Shown here: positions 1 to 11,570 of the stretch, piece by piece
Layout: every line of letters begins with the position of its first letter
Position numbering within the stretch: position 1 is the first letter of the stretch
Source: Geosiphon pyriformis
Taxonomy: Eukaryota > Glomeromycota > Glomeromycetes > Archaeosporales > Geosiphonaceae
Assembly: GCA_016748015.1 (NCBI GenBank)
Contig: JAAOMT010000697.1
Span: 380,868 to 444,867 of the forward strand
Direction: 5' to 3'
Length of the DNA stretch: 64,000 nucleotides
Program-made: the position numbers and the translations under genes
Notes under the pieces: model-generated
Seen by the model: the letters and a program-made list of their open reading frames with translations, nothing else
The model's database searches: none
What the model was told of the DNA's origin: nothing

Positions 1-55
1 AAATAATCATTAATAATAATGACAACACCAACAACAACAACAATAAGATAGCCAG
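1..55 (+). repeat. AAT/CAA microsatellite in ELP2 intron
   Basis: The window opens in low-complexity AAT and then CAA trinucleotide repeats that end at the AG before the first visible ELP2 exon. It appears to be the 3' part of an intron. Confidence 0.6.
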
Positions 56-2029
56 GACTGGCAACCACAAGTTTCTATCAGTGGCCACTTCAATGCTGTC
101 CAAAGTATCACTTGGAACCCAACTAACGAATATTTGATTTCCGTGAGGTATCCGACTTCCGCTGTTGCTTATTTTTCGATACATTATTAATTCACGCATT
201 GCATGTCCAATTAAAAGTTTAGATCAAACTGCACGGCTTTTTGCTCCTTGGCTTCGCACAAAAGCACGAAACTCTTCAACCAATTTAGTTACTTGGCATG
301 AAATCTCACGTACCCAAATTCACGGATACGATATTAATTGCATCGCATTTATTAATCAATGGACCTACGTTTGTGGTTCAGATGAAAAGGTCTATTAGGA
401 AAATGTTTCAAATTAGCCTAACAACTTATGATTTTTCTTATAATTCTCAATTTCATTCTGCCTACCTTCAGGTTTTACGAGTATTTGATGCTCCAAAAAC
501 TTTTCTAGAATCTTTGTCCAAGTTGACAAAGGCTGAAAGAATTACGGATAAATTGGTTTGTTGATATCAACCAAATAACTTCTTCAGTTGACATCCCAAC
601 ATTTTCTTGATAATATTTGCATTCTAATATGGAAGGAATCACGTCCTGTTGGTGCTAATCTTCCTGCGTTAGGGTTGTCTAACAAGGCTATTTTCCAAGG
701 TGACATTGATACATTTGTGAAGGCAGCCGAATCCGAAGAGTTCCTTAGTCGTCAAAGTTACGCTCATTCGTCAGCAACACCAAATTCATTAGTCCAGACT
801 ATGGAAAGACCCCCATTCGAGGAACATTTATTACAACATACTCTTTGGCCCGAGATTGAGAAATTGTAAGTGTTAAAACACTTTGGAATTATGCCTAAAT
901 ATTCTTTTCCTCCATAAAAATCATTTTATCTTTCAAGATACGGTCATGGGTATGAGCTGGTTAGTGTGGGTGCTAGTCACGATGGGAAATATGTGGCATC
1001 AGCCTGTAGGGTAAAGCATTGAAATGAACCCCATTGAGAAGCTTTGTTTGTACTTTTGACACAATAATTTTACTTTATAGGCAACTAGCTCTGACCATGC
1101 TGTCATTCGAATATACACTACTGATACATGGAAAGAAATTTCACCCCCACTACGATCACACTCCTTAACTGTCATCCGGATAAAGTTTTCTCATGATGAC
1201 AATTATTTGTTGACAGTATCCAGAGACAGGTTTTGGTCATTGTTCGAAAGAAGTGGGCAAGGTGATGATAATTGCCTTTTTATTTAATTTTTCGAGCTGT
1301 AAAAATTATTTTTCACGTTTTCGTTTCATAGGCCCACCGTATAAACTAGTCGCCAGAAATAAAGCTCATTCGCGTATCATCTGGGACTGCTCATGGAGCC
1401 ATGACGATCGTTTCTTTGTGACTGCTTCCCGAGATAAAACGGTTTGCTCATTATCATAACTAATATTTAGAATCCAAATTTTTTTCGTACCTGATCATCA
1501 GTCCCCATAACTCCTATTAAGGTCAAAATTTGGCCCATGATGACCCCATCACAAAATCAATGGGGAGAAATTGCCACCGTGAGATTATCAGAGGCCGTCA
1601 CGGCTGTTGATTTCGCCCCTTCTTCTTTCTCTCAAACGTAGGTATATTTTTAATGTTTGCTTGTCTTTTCAAACCTTATGTGTAAATGATTTGACATTCT
1701 CCCCAATTGTCAGCTATATTTTGGCTTTAGGGCTTGAATCCGGGCAAATTCTTATATGTCACTCGGAGCCGTATAATTTTGAACGTTGGCATGTAGTACA
1801 GGCGATCGACAAAGCGTGGGTACATTCATTTTGCAGCTTTCATTAATTTACTTTCAGTCAGGTCATTAATTGGAACTCTTTCTAAAGTTCATGTCCTGCT
1901 GCCAGCATCAATTGTTTAGCATGGCGTGTTTACATTGAACAGAGTAAAAAATCGAGTGTGTGGCAATTGGCGAGTTGTGCCGCCGATTGGTCTGTACGGA
2001 TTTATAACGCCGATTTATCATATAGGTGA
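56..2029 (+). CDS. ELP2: Elongator complex subunit 2 (ELP2), 5'-truncated by window edge
   Basis: WD40-repeat subunit of Elongator, the complex that makes the mcm5/ncm5 side chains on wobble uridines of tRNA; Elp2 scaffolds the Elp1-Elp2-Elp3 subcomplex. Ten exons join in frame (450 codons including stop): 56-147, 218-389, 472-555, 588-865, 938-1010, 1081-1261, 1332-1441, 1522-1637, 1714-1815, 1888-2029. Family hallmarks are visible: [54 protein letters not shown], then blades [39 protein letters not shown] and the terminal [13 protein letters not shown]. The start codon and first WD blades lie upstream of the window. The last intron (1816-1887) was placed because the direct reading meets a stop. 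The gene converges on PRE2, with about 270 bp between stop codons. Confidence 0.93.
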
Positions 2030-2296
2030 CGATAATGTTTGAGACAGGCGAAGCCAAATAATTGTCAAGTATTTATATTAAAATAAAAAAAATCGCGAGC
2101 TGCTGTATCAGAAGCAAGCGTGCTAAATTGCTGATGACTGATGTTTTTCAGTGATACCCTCACTGATCTGCTATACTCTATCGGAAACGTAAAAATTTTA
2201 AAGGAAAAACAGACTAGCGAGAACTCGGCTTCTCAGCTAAGTATAAATTATCGGGTAAATGACCACAAATAAATTTATAGTCTCATTGCATGTTAA

Positions 2297-3604
2297 CTAG
2301 ATCAATCTCGGCTTGGGTTGATCCTGATACTCGTAATGCAAATCAAATACGTCGTTATTACTGATAAAGACCCAGCCGTCTTCTTTAACGTGATAAACTA
2401 GATTTTTGGATGAATTTTATGCTTAAAAGTTCTAGTAATTAGGAAAATTGTCTGGAAATGGCAAATACTTACTATTTACTGAGCCACCCGACGCCCCATC
2501 TCGATAGGTAGCATGATATATGGAGCGTCGCCCTAGGTCAATAGCATCATTGTCCTCAAGTTCAAAATCAAATCCAGAGTCCAATACACCATAAGCAAAT
2601 GTAGAGCCCGAGCCAACTGAAAAAAGATCTCCTTTCAGACGAGTGCCGTCTGAATCGACATAGAAGATATTAGGCCCCTATAAATAGATTTTTCAAATGT
2701 TATGAAAATAAATACGGAATCTGAAGAAGTTGATTAGTATCCTCACCGTTTTGTCCCATCCTGTTACCATTGTACCCTATATATTTTCATAGAAGAACTT
2801 GGATCATTCTAAAAAAAGTCTCCCTTAACTTAAGTTCATGTTACAAACCATTGAAAGCCCCATTCCCTTGTACGAGTATACAGTGTTGGATAACAATTTA
2901 GAAGCAGCCGCCACCGAGATTCGTTCCTTATTTCTCAATTCGTATAATCTAATGATAACACGTAAAATCAATGAGATTCGAACGAATCCAGCTAAAGAAA
3001 ATATGATATCCTAGAGCGTCCGATAGGGCCTATATTTCCTTTGAATATCAACCTGCATCGTCTGCCTAAATCTCTTTCCCAGAATGAACAGTCTGCTGCA
3101 CCACCGGCCATTGTGCCTAAAAGGTATGGATTGATCTGGATAACCTTTTTCACACTTTGCGAAGCTAAAAAAAAACTCGATTTATTAGAATAAAAATAGA
3201 AATAAATTTTAAAGATTTTTGGGTGTTTATCAGCCTTTACCAATGTAAGATCCTGAACTTGCACGTGAATCAACAGCCACGATAACACCTCCTTTAAACT
3301 TGAAAGCAAGGGTGGTAGTTCCGTGTTGAATTTTGATGCGACAATCTTTTGAATTTTCGTCTGTAATAGCTTCAAGGAACTCAACCGGCTTTAGGCAAGC
3401 GTAGGGTGTCAGATTTAAGTATCATAAACCAAAATTAAAGGTTCGAGAAATCAGAATGGCATTATTTACATTGTTGCATTTTGGGATCTCAAAAGAGGGC
3501 AGAGCAAACTCCTGGGTAGCGTCGAAGCAACCAAAATCACCTAGCATGGATTCATTCTCTAAGCAGGAAAATGTCGTTCGGAAACGATTGATAAATGCGT
3601 CCAT
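2297..3604 (-). CDS. PRE2: 20S proteasome subunit beta type-5 (chymotrypsin-like)
   Basis: Catalytic beta5 (PSMB5/Pre2) subunit of the 20S core, responsible for chymotrypsin-like cleavage. Seven exons give 276 aa: 3604-3470, 3388-3241, 3164-3053, 2948-2849, 2776-2747, 2677-2473, 2397-2297. A propeptide of roughly 70 residues precedes the self-processed mature start [21 protein letters not shown], which shows Thr1 and Asp17. Lys33 lies in [21 protein letters not shown]. Further family blocks are [72 protein letters not shown] and HVKEDGW. Exon 5 is only 30 nt. It shares a short promoter region with PRE7. Confidence 0.95.
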
Positions 3605-3784
3605 TTTGAAAAAAGTGCCAAACCAACACTCTTAATTTGAGACAATTTCTCAGGTTATCTTTTTTTTAAAATTACCGAAATTTCGGGTACGTCAATGCTT
3701 ACGTTTCGTTCACCATTTTTGGTCACATGGGGATATTTAATCAAAAGTTTCAAACCTCTGGCGGCTGTTACAATTGCTTTCAGC
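3605..3784. promoter_or_regulatory. Bidirectional promoter between proteasome beta5 and beta6 genes
   Basis: Only 180 bp separate the two divergent start codons. A perfect 12-bp palindrome, CCGAAATTTCGG (3675-3686), lies close to the centre, with a weaker inverted repeat TGAGA-CAATT-TCTCA just beside it and a T-rich tract between. No exact fungal PACE (Rpn4) motif was seen. That this is a shared regulatory element is inference from position and symmetry. Confidence 0.6.
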
Positions 3785-4929
3785 ATGAACTCCATGTCAC
3801 AATATGCCGAAACTTTTGTCTCAGGGTCAATATCTGTCCCTATCGAGCACCGGTTCTACCCTTACACCGATAATGGGGGGTAAGTTTTTAGAGGTTTGAA
3901 TTTAGCGATAACTTACCACAGGTCGAAGGAACGGACCGGCTCTTTAGCTCTACCACTATCAGCGCGAGCTTACTTTTACTTAATCTCTTCAATTCCATTA
4001 TTTAAATATAAGGACTTCATTAGCTATTGCTGGGGAAGATTTCTGTGTGGTGGCCTCAGATACTCGACAAAGCGAAGGATTCCTCATTAATGCGCGTTAT
4101 TCCCCGAAGGCTTTCAAACTGCAAGTATAAGACAAATTTGCACATTTGTTTCCATACATAAGATCTTCAGCATAAACTATTGCTTGCTTTCAGATCAGAA
4201 ACTGCGGTCCTGGCTACCAATGGGTTCTTAGCGGATGGTTTTGCTTTAGTGAAACGCCTTGAACAACGACTGGAGGTCAATATTTTAGCCTCATATACAG
4301 TTCACCGAACCATTAAAGTGTTATCGGGAATTCTCACTTTCTGAATTTTAATTTATACTAGTGGTATAAGCATTCTCACAACAAACCTATGTCCATCTCA
4401 GCGCTAGCTCAGATGCTTTCCACAACATTATATTCTAAGCGATTTTTCCCATACTATGTTGGGAATTTGTTGGGAGGACTTGATGAAAATGGTATTTTTT
4501 CCTTTTCCAGGAATTAAATCGACCAATTAACTAAATTATCTTACCGAATTAATAAACAGGAAGAGGGGTGGTATACAGTTTCGACCCGGTAGGTTCTTAT
4601 AAACCTGAAGTTTGCCGAGCCGGCGGTTCGGCAGCTGCTCTTGTTCAACCATTTTTGGATAATCAAGTAAATTAACTTCACCCTTCAATAATTATTGTCA
4701 TGTTTTCAATGCTTTGGAAAAAGCTTATATAGAAATCTTCAAATAGGTTAGTTTCAAACATCAGCCCACTGCTACTCGCACCTTGTCGCTGGAAATGGCA
4801 GTTAAAATCGCTAAAGACGCTTTTACATCGGCAACTGAAAGAGATATTTACACTGGCGATTATCTCGAGATTTTTGTAATCAAACGAGATGGAATCACTG
4901 TTGAAAAAATGGAACTAAAAAAGGATTAA
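3785..4929 (+). CDS. PRE7: 20S proteasome subunit beta type-6
   Basis: Non-catalytic beta6 subunit (PSMB1/Pre7) of the 20S core. Six exons give 234 aa: 3785-3879, 4013-4120, 4194-4275, 4362-4491, 4560-4666, 4747-4929. Visible blocks: [43 protein letters not shown], the inner core [70 protein letters not shown] and [19 protein letters not shown]. The residue before the mature-like TSLAIAG is about 29 codons from the chosen ATG, matching the short beta6 propeptide; an in-frame ATG at 3695 would lengthen it. Intron 2 begins GCAAGT, a GC-AG intron. Confidence 0.94.
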
Positions 4930-6755
4930 TCTATAATGGAAAGAAAGGTCTCGTTGCTGGGAAAGATACATTGACCGGAAAGGCTATACATGAAAATCTT
5001 GTCTGGTCCTTTTAGTTGAAATCACATGAGATAAAGTTCTGTTTTGTGTTCACACGCTATTATATGCAGTTAATCCGATTGCAGAGATTTTTTAAATTTG
5101 AATGTTATTTCAAAAATTATAACATCAAAAAAAATTTATTGCAATTATGTTCATTAATTAAAACATGTTTTAAATTATTTTAAGCTATTTTATTTACATA
5201 TTAAAATATTTAGCTGAATATTATTAATAATATAATACATATTAAATTTTAAAAAATTGGTTTATTTATTAAGAATAGTTAAATTTTTTAATTTTCAAGT
5301 TTATTTTTTAATTTAAAAAAAGCTTTTTTTGATTTTTTTTAAGTATTAATAAAATAACAATTTAAGACAAGTTTTTTTAATTTAAATTTAAAACGGTTTT
5401 GATTGTTTTAAAAACATATTTTTTTTTAATCAAAGTTTTTTTTAATATATTAAAACTAATTTTAATGTTATTTTTATTATTATAAGAAATTTAAGATTTT
5501 TAACAACAAATTAATAATAAAACTATTATTTTTTAATTATTATTATCACTATTTCGTAAATAATTTAAAATATGATGTTTAAATATTCAAGTTTAAAAAA
5601 ATAAAAATAAAAAATTATGTAATTACAATTAATATAATTAAAATAAATTAATTAACTATATTTTTTAACAATTATTTTTGAACAACAATTACAAATTTAA
5701 AATATTAAGTTGTATTAAAAAATATATATGTAAATTTTAAAATATAGCAAAATTTGTTCTTATTAAATTACATAGTATTTTTTAATTTAAAAACTTTTTT
5801 GTATTAAATTTAATTTAATAATTAATTTGTATTATATTTAATTAATTATTAATTTTTATTTTTGTTAATTGTTTTGTTAAATTAAATATTATAATATAAT
5901 TTTTTTATATAATTTAATAATAATTTTTTACATAAAAAAACTGTATTTTTTATTAAATATAAATATTAAATTAAAAAACTTTTTTTTATATATTTTAAAT
6001 TTTTTAAAGAACTTATATTTTTTATTATTTTTAAAAAACAAAAAGTGGCTAGTCACATATAGTAAGTACGTAAGTCACATTTAGTTTGAGTCACTTAGTT
6101 TGGCTCTATATACTAGATAGCAGTTAGACTACACTTCTTAAATGCTTTAATAATAAAGACAAACTATAAAATATTAATTAATAATATTAAGTATTTAAGT
6201 AATAAAACAGATTTAAATTTCAAAATATTTATAAATAATAAACAATTTTAAAATATAAAAACAAATACAAAAAAGATATTAAAAAATTTTTTAATTGTTA
6301 ATTATAGTTATAAAACAAGCAATAAAAATAAAGTACTTTTGAATTTAAGAACTAATATTTTTATAACAAAATAACTTAATATTAAGTTAATTATCTTTTT
6401 TTTGATTTTTTTAATTATAAAATAGATAATAAAATACTGTTTGTTTTTTTTATTATATTATTGCTTTAAGTAAAATTTGAATTAATTCCAAAATTGTTAA
6501 AAAAAGTTAAAATATTTGTTAAAAAATTTTTTATATTAATTATTAATTTTTTAATTATTAAAAAAAGACATTATAATAAAAATAACAATAATTTATAAAT
6601 TATTTTATTTAATAAATAAATTTAAAAGACTTTTATACTTATAAAATTTAAAAAAATCTAAATAAAATTATGGTTTTAATTATTAAAAAAAATTCAGATA
6701 AATAGCAATTTTAAAAAACAAAAAGTTTATTTAAATTAAACTATAATAATAAACT
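4930..6755. other. AT-rich intergenic tract, no gene seen
   Basis: Nearly pure A/T sequence with stops in all frames. The only compositional break is near 6047-6140, where GTGGCTAGTCAC is followed by a short mixed-sequence patch with several GTCAC/GTAAG words, perhaps an old transposon end. No gene, RNA or tandem array could be supported. Confidence 0.6.
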
Positions 6756-6824
6756 TCTTTCTCTTCTACATCCCAAATTCCTGAAATAACACATTTTTTT
6801 GAAAGAAGTTTTTATTTTTTATAT

Positions 6825-8733
6825 TTGTTCTCATTTTTTTATTTTTGCTTAGTTTTCACAATTTTTCAACTCATTAATCTTTTTGTTGTCCCTTTGGCAT
6901 TTAATGTTGTCAACACTATGTTCATGAAAAAATCGGTCAGAGATGCCACTACAAGCTCTGTGAATGAGAGTTTAAGGCAAAAACCAAAGATTTTGCTTGA
7001 AAAAGTTAAACACTTGGGTAATGAAACTGATTTGTCTTTCAAATTACTTGCCAGCAATTCTGGTCAATACAAGAATATAGATACCTCTTCTAATGAAAAG
7101 TTGGAACACAAGATGGGCAAGAACATGGGCTATGATACTGGCAACAAGAATGATGGGCTATTGGACTCTTGTACTAACACCCCAAAGGCAAAACATTTCA
7201 ATTCTGGTATAGTGAAGGCTTCATCTCTGAGTCCCTGTAATTTTGGCTTTGCCATTGATGACATTGACATGGACTTATCTTCTCTTGTTTTTTTGGAACC
7301 CTCTTTTCATCCAGTTGCATCTGTTAAAAAAAAACTCTGTTTTGAACCAACCAAATCCTTTGCACTTAATATTGGTCTATTGGCTGTTTTCAGAAGTACT
7401 CTATGTGACAAACTTAAAGGTGTTAAAAAGCTATTCTACAAAATTGATGGTTTTGGGGGTGCATCAATTTCATCGAAATTTTCAGGTATCTTTCACATCT
7501 GATTCCAGTCTTGCTTTGGCTAAACAATTGGCTGTGTTTGAGAATTTTGTTGTCAATGCTGATCTAAAAAAGATCAGCATGTAATCAGATCAGGAAATTA
7601 TTATCAAAAAAATTCTGGTTGATCTGCCCAAATTAGCAATTGAGTCAGCTTTGATCAAGTATGGAAAAATTTTTTCAATCAAAATGCAGCTGATTGGCCT
7701 CTGACAGAAAGCACTGGTAGAGTTTAAGAGTTTTCAGGTCACTGATCTGGTTGCATCCAAATGGTCAATCTTGCTGGATAAGGACTCAACATGTGTTGCC
7801 AAAGCCAATACTGACAAACAAATATGAGATTTAAGAGACAGCTATTGTGCTCTCCTATATATTCTGCCAATAGGCACAACTGCCTACGATCTTTCAGATT
7901 TGGTCCAGTTGTATGATAAGAAGATTTGCTACATTTCTAAGAATTTGGTATCTTATGCACAAGTCTGCTGTGCTGTCATATATTTCAATTTTGACAATAC
8001 CAGAAAGGCTGCCATTTGCTCTACACCAGTATTTAAGGGTGTTAATCTTGTCTGGGCTGGTTTGTTGTTTCCTAAGTGTATTATATATGGTAATTTTGGT
8101 CACATTTCTTTTAGATGTAACAGTGATAAAAAAAACATTGGGCAAAATTCCAAAAAAAGATTTTTTTGTTCTAATTCAGATAAGAGGCACCTTGTGTTTA
8201 TTTATGCCAAAAAGCAAGCACCTATGTCTTATTCAGTCTCCTTTGGTAATGTGACTTGGGCTTCTATAATAAGCAGCACCCCTAAAAATTTGTCTTCTAT
8301 ACTGTTCATTGAGACCAATTTGGGTATAGAATTGGTCAATGATTTAACATCTGTGGTTATGATTTTGGCTTTGCATATTAGTGTCCTCAAGTGTTCACTT
8401 GAGAATGTGTCTAACCAGATGGCTAACATTTCATGTAAGCTGGACAGGTTGCTGGCTGTTTTATTGGCAAGTTTTATTGTTTTGCCTACTCCTGAACATA
8501 ACCTGGTGCTAGATATAACTGCTAATGCTTCATTATTTGTTCTTTCTGTGCCTCATGTGATTACTGCCAACTCCCAGAACATTTCTCTGAATGGTTCCCA
8601 AGTTCTAACTGCGAAAGTAAGTGGCCTGGAGGCTAACTTATTGGTTCTGGAGAATTCAGTTAAAACAATATTGAATAAGTTGGATTCTTTTGGTTCTGGC
8701 AGTGGTGTGATAACCTTTTTTCTTTCCCAATGA
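6825..8733 (+). pseudogene. LINE ORF1 (Gag-like, nucleic-acid binding), broken
   Basis: Two main open blocks: 6825-7502 and 7900-8733, with a frame change and stops between about 7500 and 7900. The second block holds a degraded CCHC knuckle, KCIIYGNFGHISFRCN (near 8076-8122): the second Cys has become Tyr. The flanks read like the RNA-binding and coiled part of a LINE ORF1, ending in a Leu/Ser-rich stretch before a stop at 8731-8733. Role in the family: binds LINE RNA to form the RNP. Clearly non-functional here. Confidence 0.7.
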
Positions 8734-8934
8734 GTAGCTTAGCTTGAAAAATTGCTACTTGTAATGTTAGAGATATGAATGTTTCTGCTAATTAAAATAA
8801 TATTATTAAATAGCACATGATTTCGAATAATGATATTTCAATAGTTACTAAGATTAAGCTTTGTTTCAGTATCAAGCCTTGGATTACAAATAAGTTTCCT
8901 ATTTATTTTAGATCTGGATGCTGGGTTTTTAGGT

Positions 8935-9445
8935 GTGAGCATTGCTTTAATTATGAATGAAAATTTAGCCAAATATGTTTCAAAAATCTCTGAAATTCTG
9001 GGTAGATTTTTGATGGTCTATTTGCTATTCAAAAACAAACAATTTGTTTCTGTGTTGGGTTTATATGTAAAGGCTTTTCTGGATAGGCATATAATTCAGA
9101 CTGGTCTTGTTAATTCTTTTGTAGCCAAAGCTTGTAATAAGAGTACTTTTGTTATATTAGGTGGTAATTTCAATAAGGATAAGAACAAACATAGCTCTAG
9201 TTTTAGTAAGTATGTGAATCTAGATTTAGTTAATACATTAGTTAATAGTCCTTATATTAAGGCTTCTACTTGGAGGAATTTCAAGAGTGTTGAGAGGACT
9301 ATTGACTACATTTTTGTTTTATAGAGTTTAAGTAATGCTTTAGTAAATAGGCAAGTTGTGAATATAAATGAGTTTTTTAGCACTGATCATAGTTTTGTTC
9401 AAATCACAATTGGTCTTAGTGGAATTTTGAATTCTGTCTTAAGGG
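8935..9445 (+). pseudogene. LINE ORF2 N-terminal endonuclease (APE type), decayed
   Basis: The translation shows LGGNFNKDKN (from GDFN-x-D) and STWRNFKSVERTIDYIFVL, matching the catalytic GDFN motif and the conserved C-terminal S/T-W...IDYI motif of exonuclease-endonuclease-phosphatase endonucleases that nick target DNA for LINE integration. Stop codons occur at about 9322 and before the 5' end of this block. A following segment includes STDH in another frame, like the terminal SDH of the fold. Confidence 0.75.
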
Positions 9446-9549
9446 CTATTTGTGTTTAAGCCAATAAAGACAAATGAAAATTTAATATTAAAAATGCTGA
9501 CAAGGCTAAATAGGAGCAGTATAGGACTGTATCTTGTGATAATTTCGCC

Positions 9550-11445
9550 ATGTTTTCTGATGAGTTTGCAGATTTTCATTGTTTGTCTGACCTGAATGGC
9601 ATGTGGAGTGTTGTTTGCAAAGCCATTTGTTTTTCAATGAGTGAAGTTTTCTTGAAAACTTGGTTTAAAAATTTTGATGATGGCTTTACCAAAAGTTTTT
9701 CTCGCTATCATAGATTGGAACTTTTGGTTTCTAAGTTGGTGAAGACCTTGCATTCTGTGTCATCTAATGAGTTTGTCTCCCTTTTGAACATTTGGGTGTT
9801 TTTGGATTCCATTAATGCTTTTGCTATTAAGTTTCTTTTTTTTTTGGGATCTCATTTTGATGTCATTAGATCAGTTTTGGCGAAGGTTAAAAAGTCTTAT
9901 CATTCCTTCAAGATAATAGAATCAAAATGTGCTAAGAACTCTCAAATCAGGCTGGCAATTGACAAAAAGATGGAAAACTTTGAGTTGAATAAGGGCCAAA
10001 CTATTAGAAATGTATTTGAGCAGCCATTTTGCAAAGTTATATTGATTTATCTGGTTGTGAATGAGGACTTTATTTTGGAGCCTGATTTGGTTAAACTTCA
10101 CATTGATAGAATTATGGAGGGCTGGACCAGAAAGCATATGGTGGTTAATGATGTTTTAAGTAAATAGTCTTGTTAATTTCAACCCTTGGAGTATGTCTTT
10201 AATGATGTATTCTTAAATGTTATACATTCTATTGAGATGAATGAATTTCTTGGTGTGGTTTTGAATTTGTCTGATAATAAAGCTGTCAGCCTTTCTGGTA
10301 TCACAAATGAACTGTGAAAACATTGTGACAGGTTTGTTTTGGATTTATTTTTGATGCTTTTGAACTTTTGTTTGATTTGTGAATCTGTTCCAGATCTTTG
10401 GAAAGAGGTCTGAGTGTCTATGATTCCTAAACCTTATGACTGGAAAGAGATTTTTATGAACATCTAATCTATTGCACTGATTGAGACTGCCTGTAAAATT
10501 TTCTCCAAGATTTTCTCTAACAGAATCTCTATAGCATGTAATAAGTATAACATTCTTTGTGATAACAACTTCTTGGTTCTTAAAGATACAACAACACAGT
10601 CTCTTATTTTTGCTATTAGTTCAGTGGTTGAGAATGCATTGGAGAAAAATTGCAAACTTTGGTTAGTTTTACAAGACATAAGAAAAACATATAATTTGGT
10701 TGATTGGAAACATCTGAAAAAAAGTTTGGTCAGAATCAAAATGTGCAGTAAATTCATAAAATTTTTTGGGAGTATTCACAATGGTCATTTGAACAGAGTG
10801 ATAACTAATTTTGGGTTGACTAATAGTTATAGTGTTTATGATGGCTTGGATCAGGGGAAAGTGTTTTTACATCTCCTTTGGCATATTTTTTATGACACTT
10901 TGCTGTGCAAAGTGAAGAGACAAAAGGCAGTATATGATTACAGACTGAATTTGTATTATGTTGCCAAAACTGGTCACATAGATCTCCAGAATAGTTTGAC
11001 CTTTTTTCTTGCTGTAGGTGCTTTTGTTGATGATACTATATGGGTTGGTTCTAGTCAAGTGGCTACACAACACATTTTCAATGTTGCCAGTGAATTTTTC
11101 AGGATGAATGATATCTCGATCAACAACAACAAAACTGTAGTGATCCCAATCAATTGCAGAGTAGCAGCTCTTTTTTTATCTGTCAGTGGCACTTCTATTT
11201 CTATTATTAAAAAGAAAGAGTTTCACCAATATCTAGATATTTTTTTTTCTTCAGATGGATTGTCTAAGTCTAGCTTGGCCAAAACACATTCAGATATTTG
11301 GTTTTTTGCCAATTTTGTTCTGAAAAAAGCAATTCAGACAAACAGTTTTCTTACTTGGTATCAGCAGTTTTTCATCTTATTATTGGTTACAGGACTTAGT
11401 TTAGCTTTATTTCCACTAGTATATGCCAAAAGTGAGATGTTTTAA
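9550..11445 (+). pseudogene. LINE ORF2 reverse transcriptase, decayed
   Basis: Two open blocks, 9550-10167 (linker) and 10573-11445 (RT palm), separated by stops. RT landmarks: VLQDIRKTYNLVDWKHL (motif A region, first Asp retained), GLDQGKVFLHLLWHIFYDTLL (motif B, GxxQG-x-x-x-PLLW-like) and GAFVDDTIWVG (motif C, FVDD in place of the usual Y/FADD). Then NDISINNNKTVVIPIN and YLDIFFSSDGLS follow as the thumb-side motifs. Several changes look like CpG decay (for example HIF where relatives commonly have RIF). Confidence 0.85.
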
Positions 11446-11570
11446 TTTGGAAGAACCTAAAACTGAAATCAGGTCTGTTTCTGGACTTTCCTAACAATGT
11501 TTTGCACCACTTTTCATTTTATGGCTTAAAGACTTTTGAGCAAGTTTAGGCCAAAGACAAAATTGCTGTT

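Noticed and set aside
2125-2180. Possible C/D-box snoRNA (CTGATGAC and CTGAT words between ELP2 and PRE2)
   Set aside because: Boxes are too close together and no terminal stem flanks them.
2992-3384. 130-codon minus-strand frame
   Set aside because: It runs through PRE2 introns; only part shares the true frame. The spliced PRE2 model explains the locus.
3605-3784. PACE-like site (TTTGGCAC near 3610-3625)
   Set aside because: Does not match the Rpn4 consensus closely enough.
3896-4090. 64-codon plus-strand frame in the PRE7 locus
   Set aside because: Out-of-frame reading across intron 1 and exon 2 of PRE7.
7894-8145. Minus-strand frames within the LINE
   Set aside because: Antisense shadows of ORF1; no independent support.
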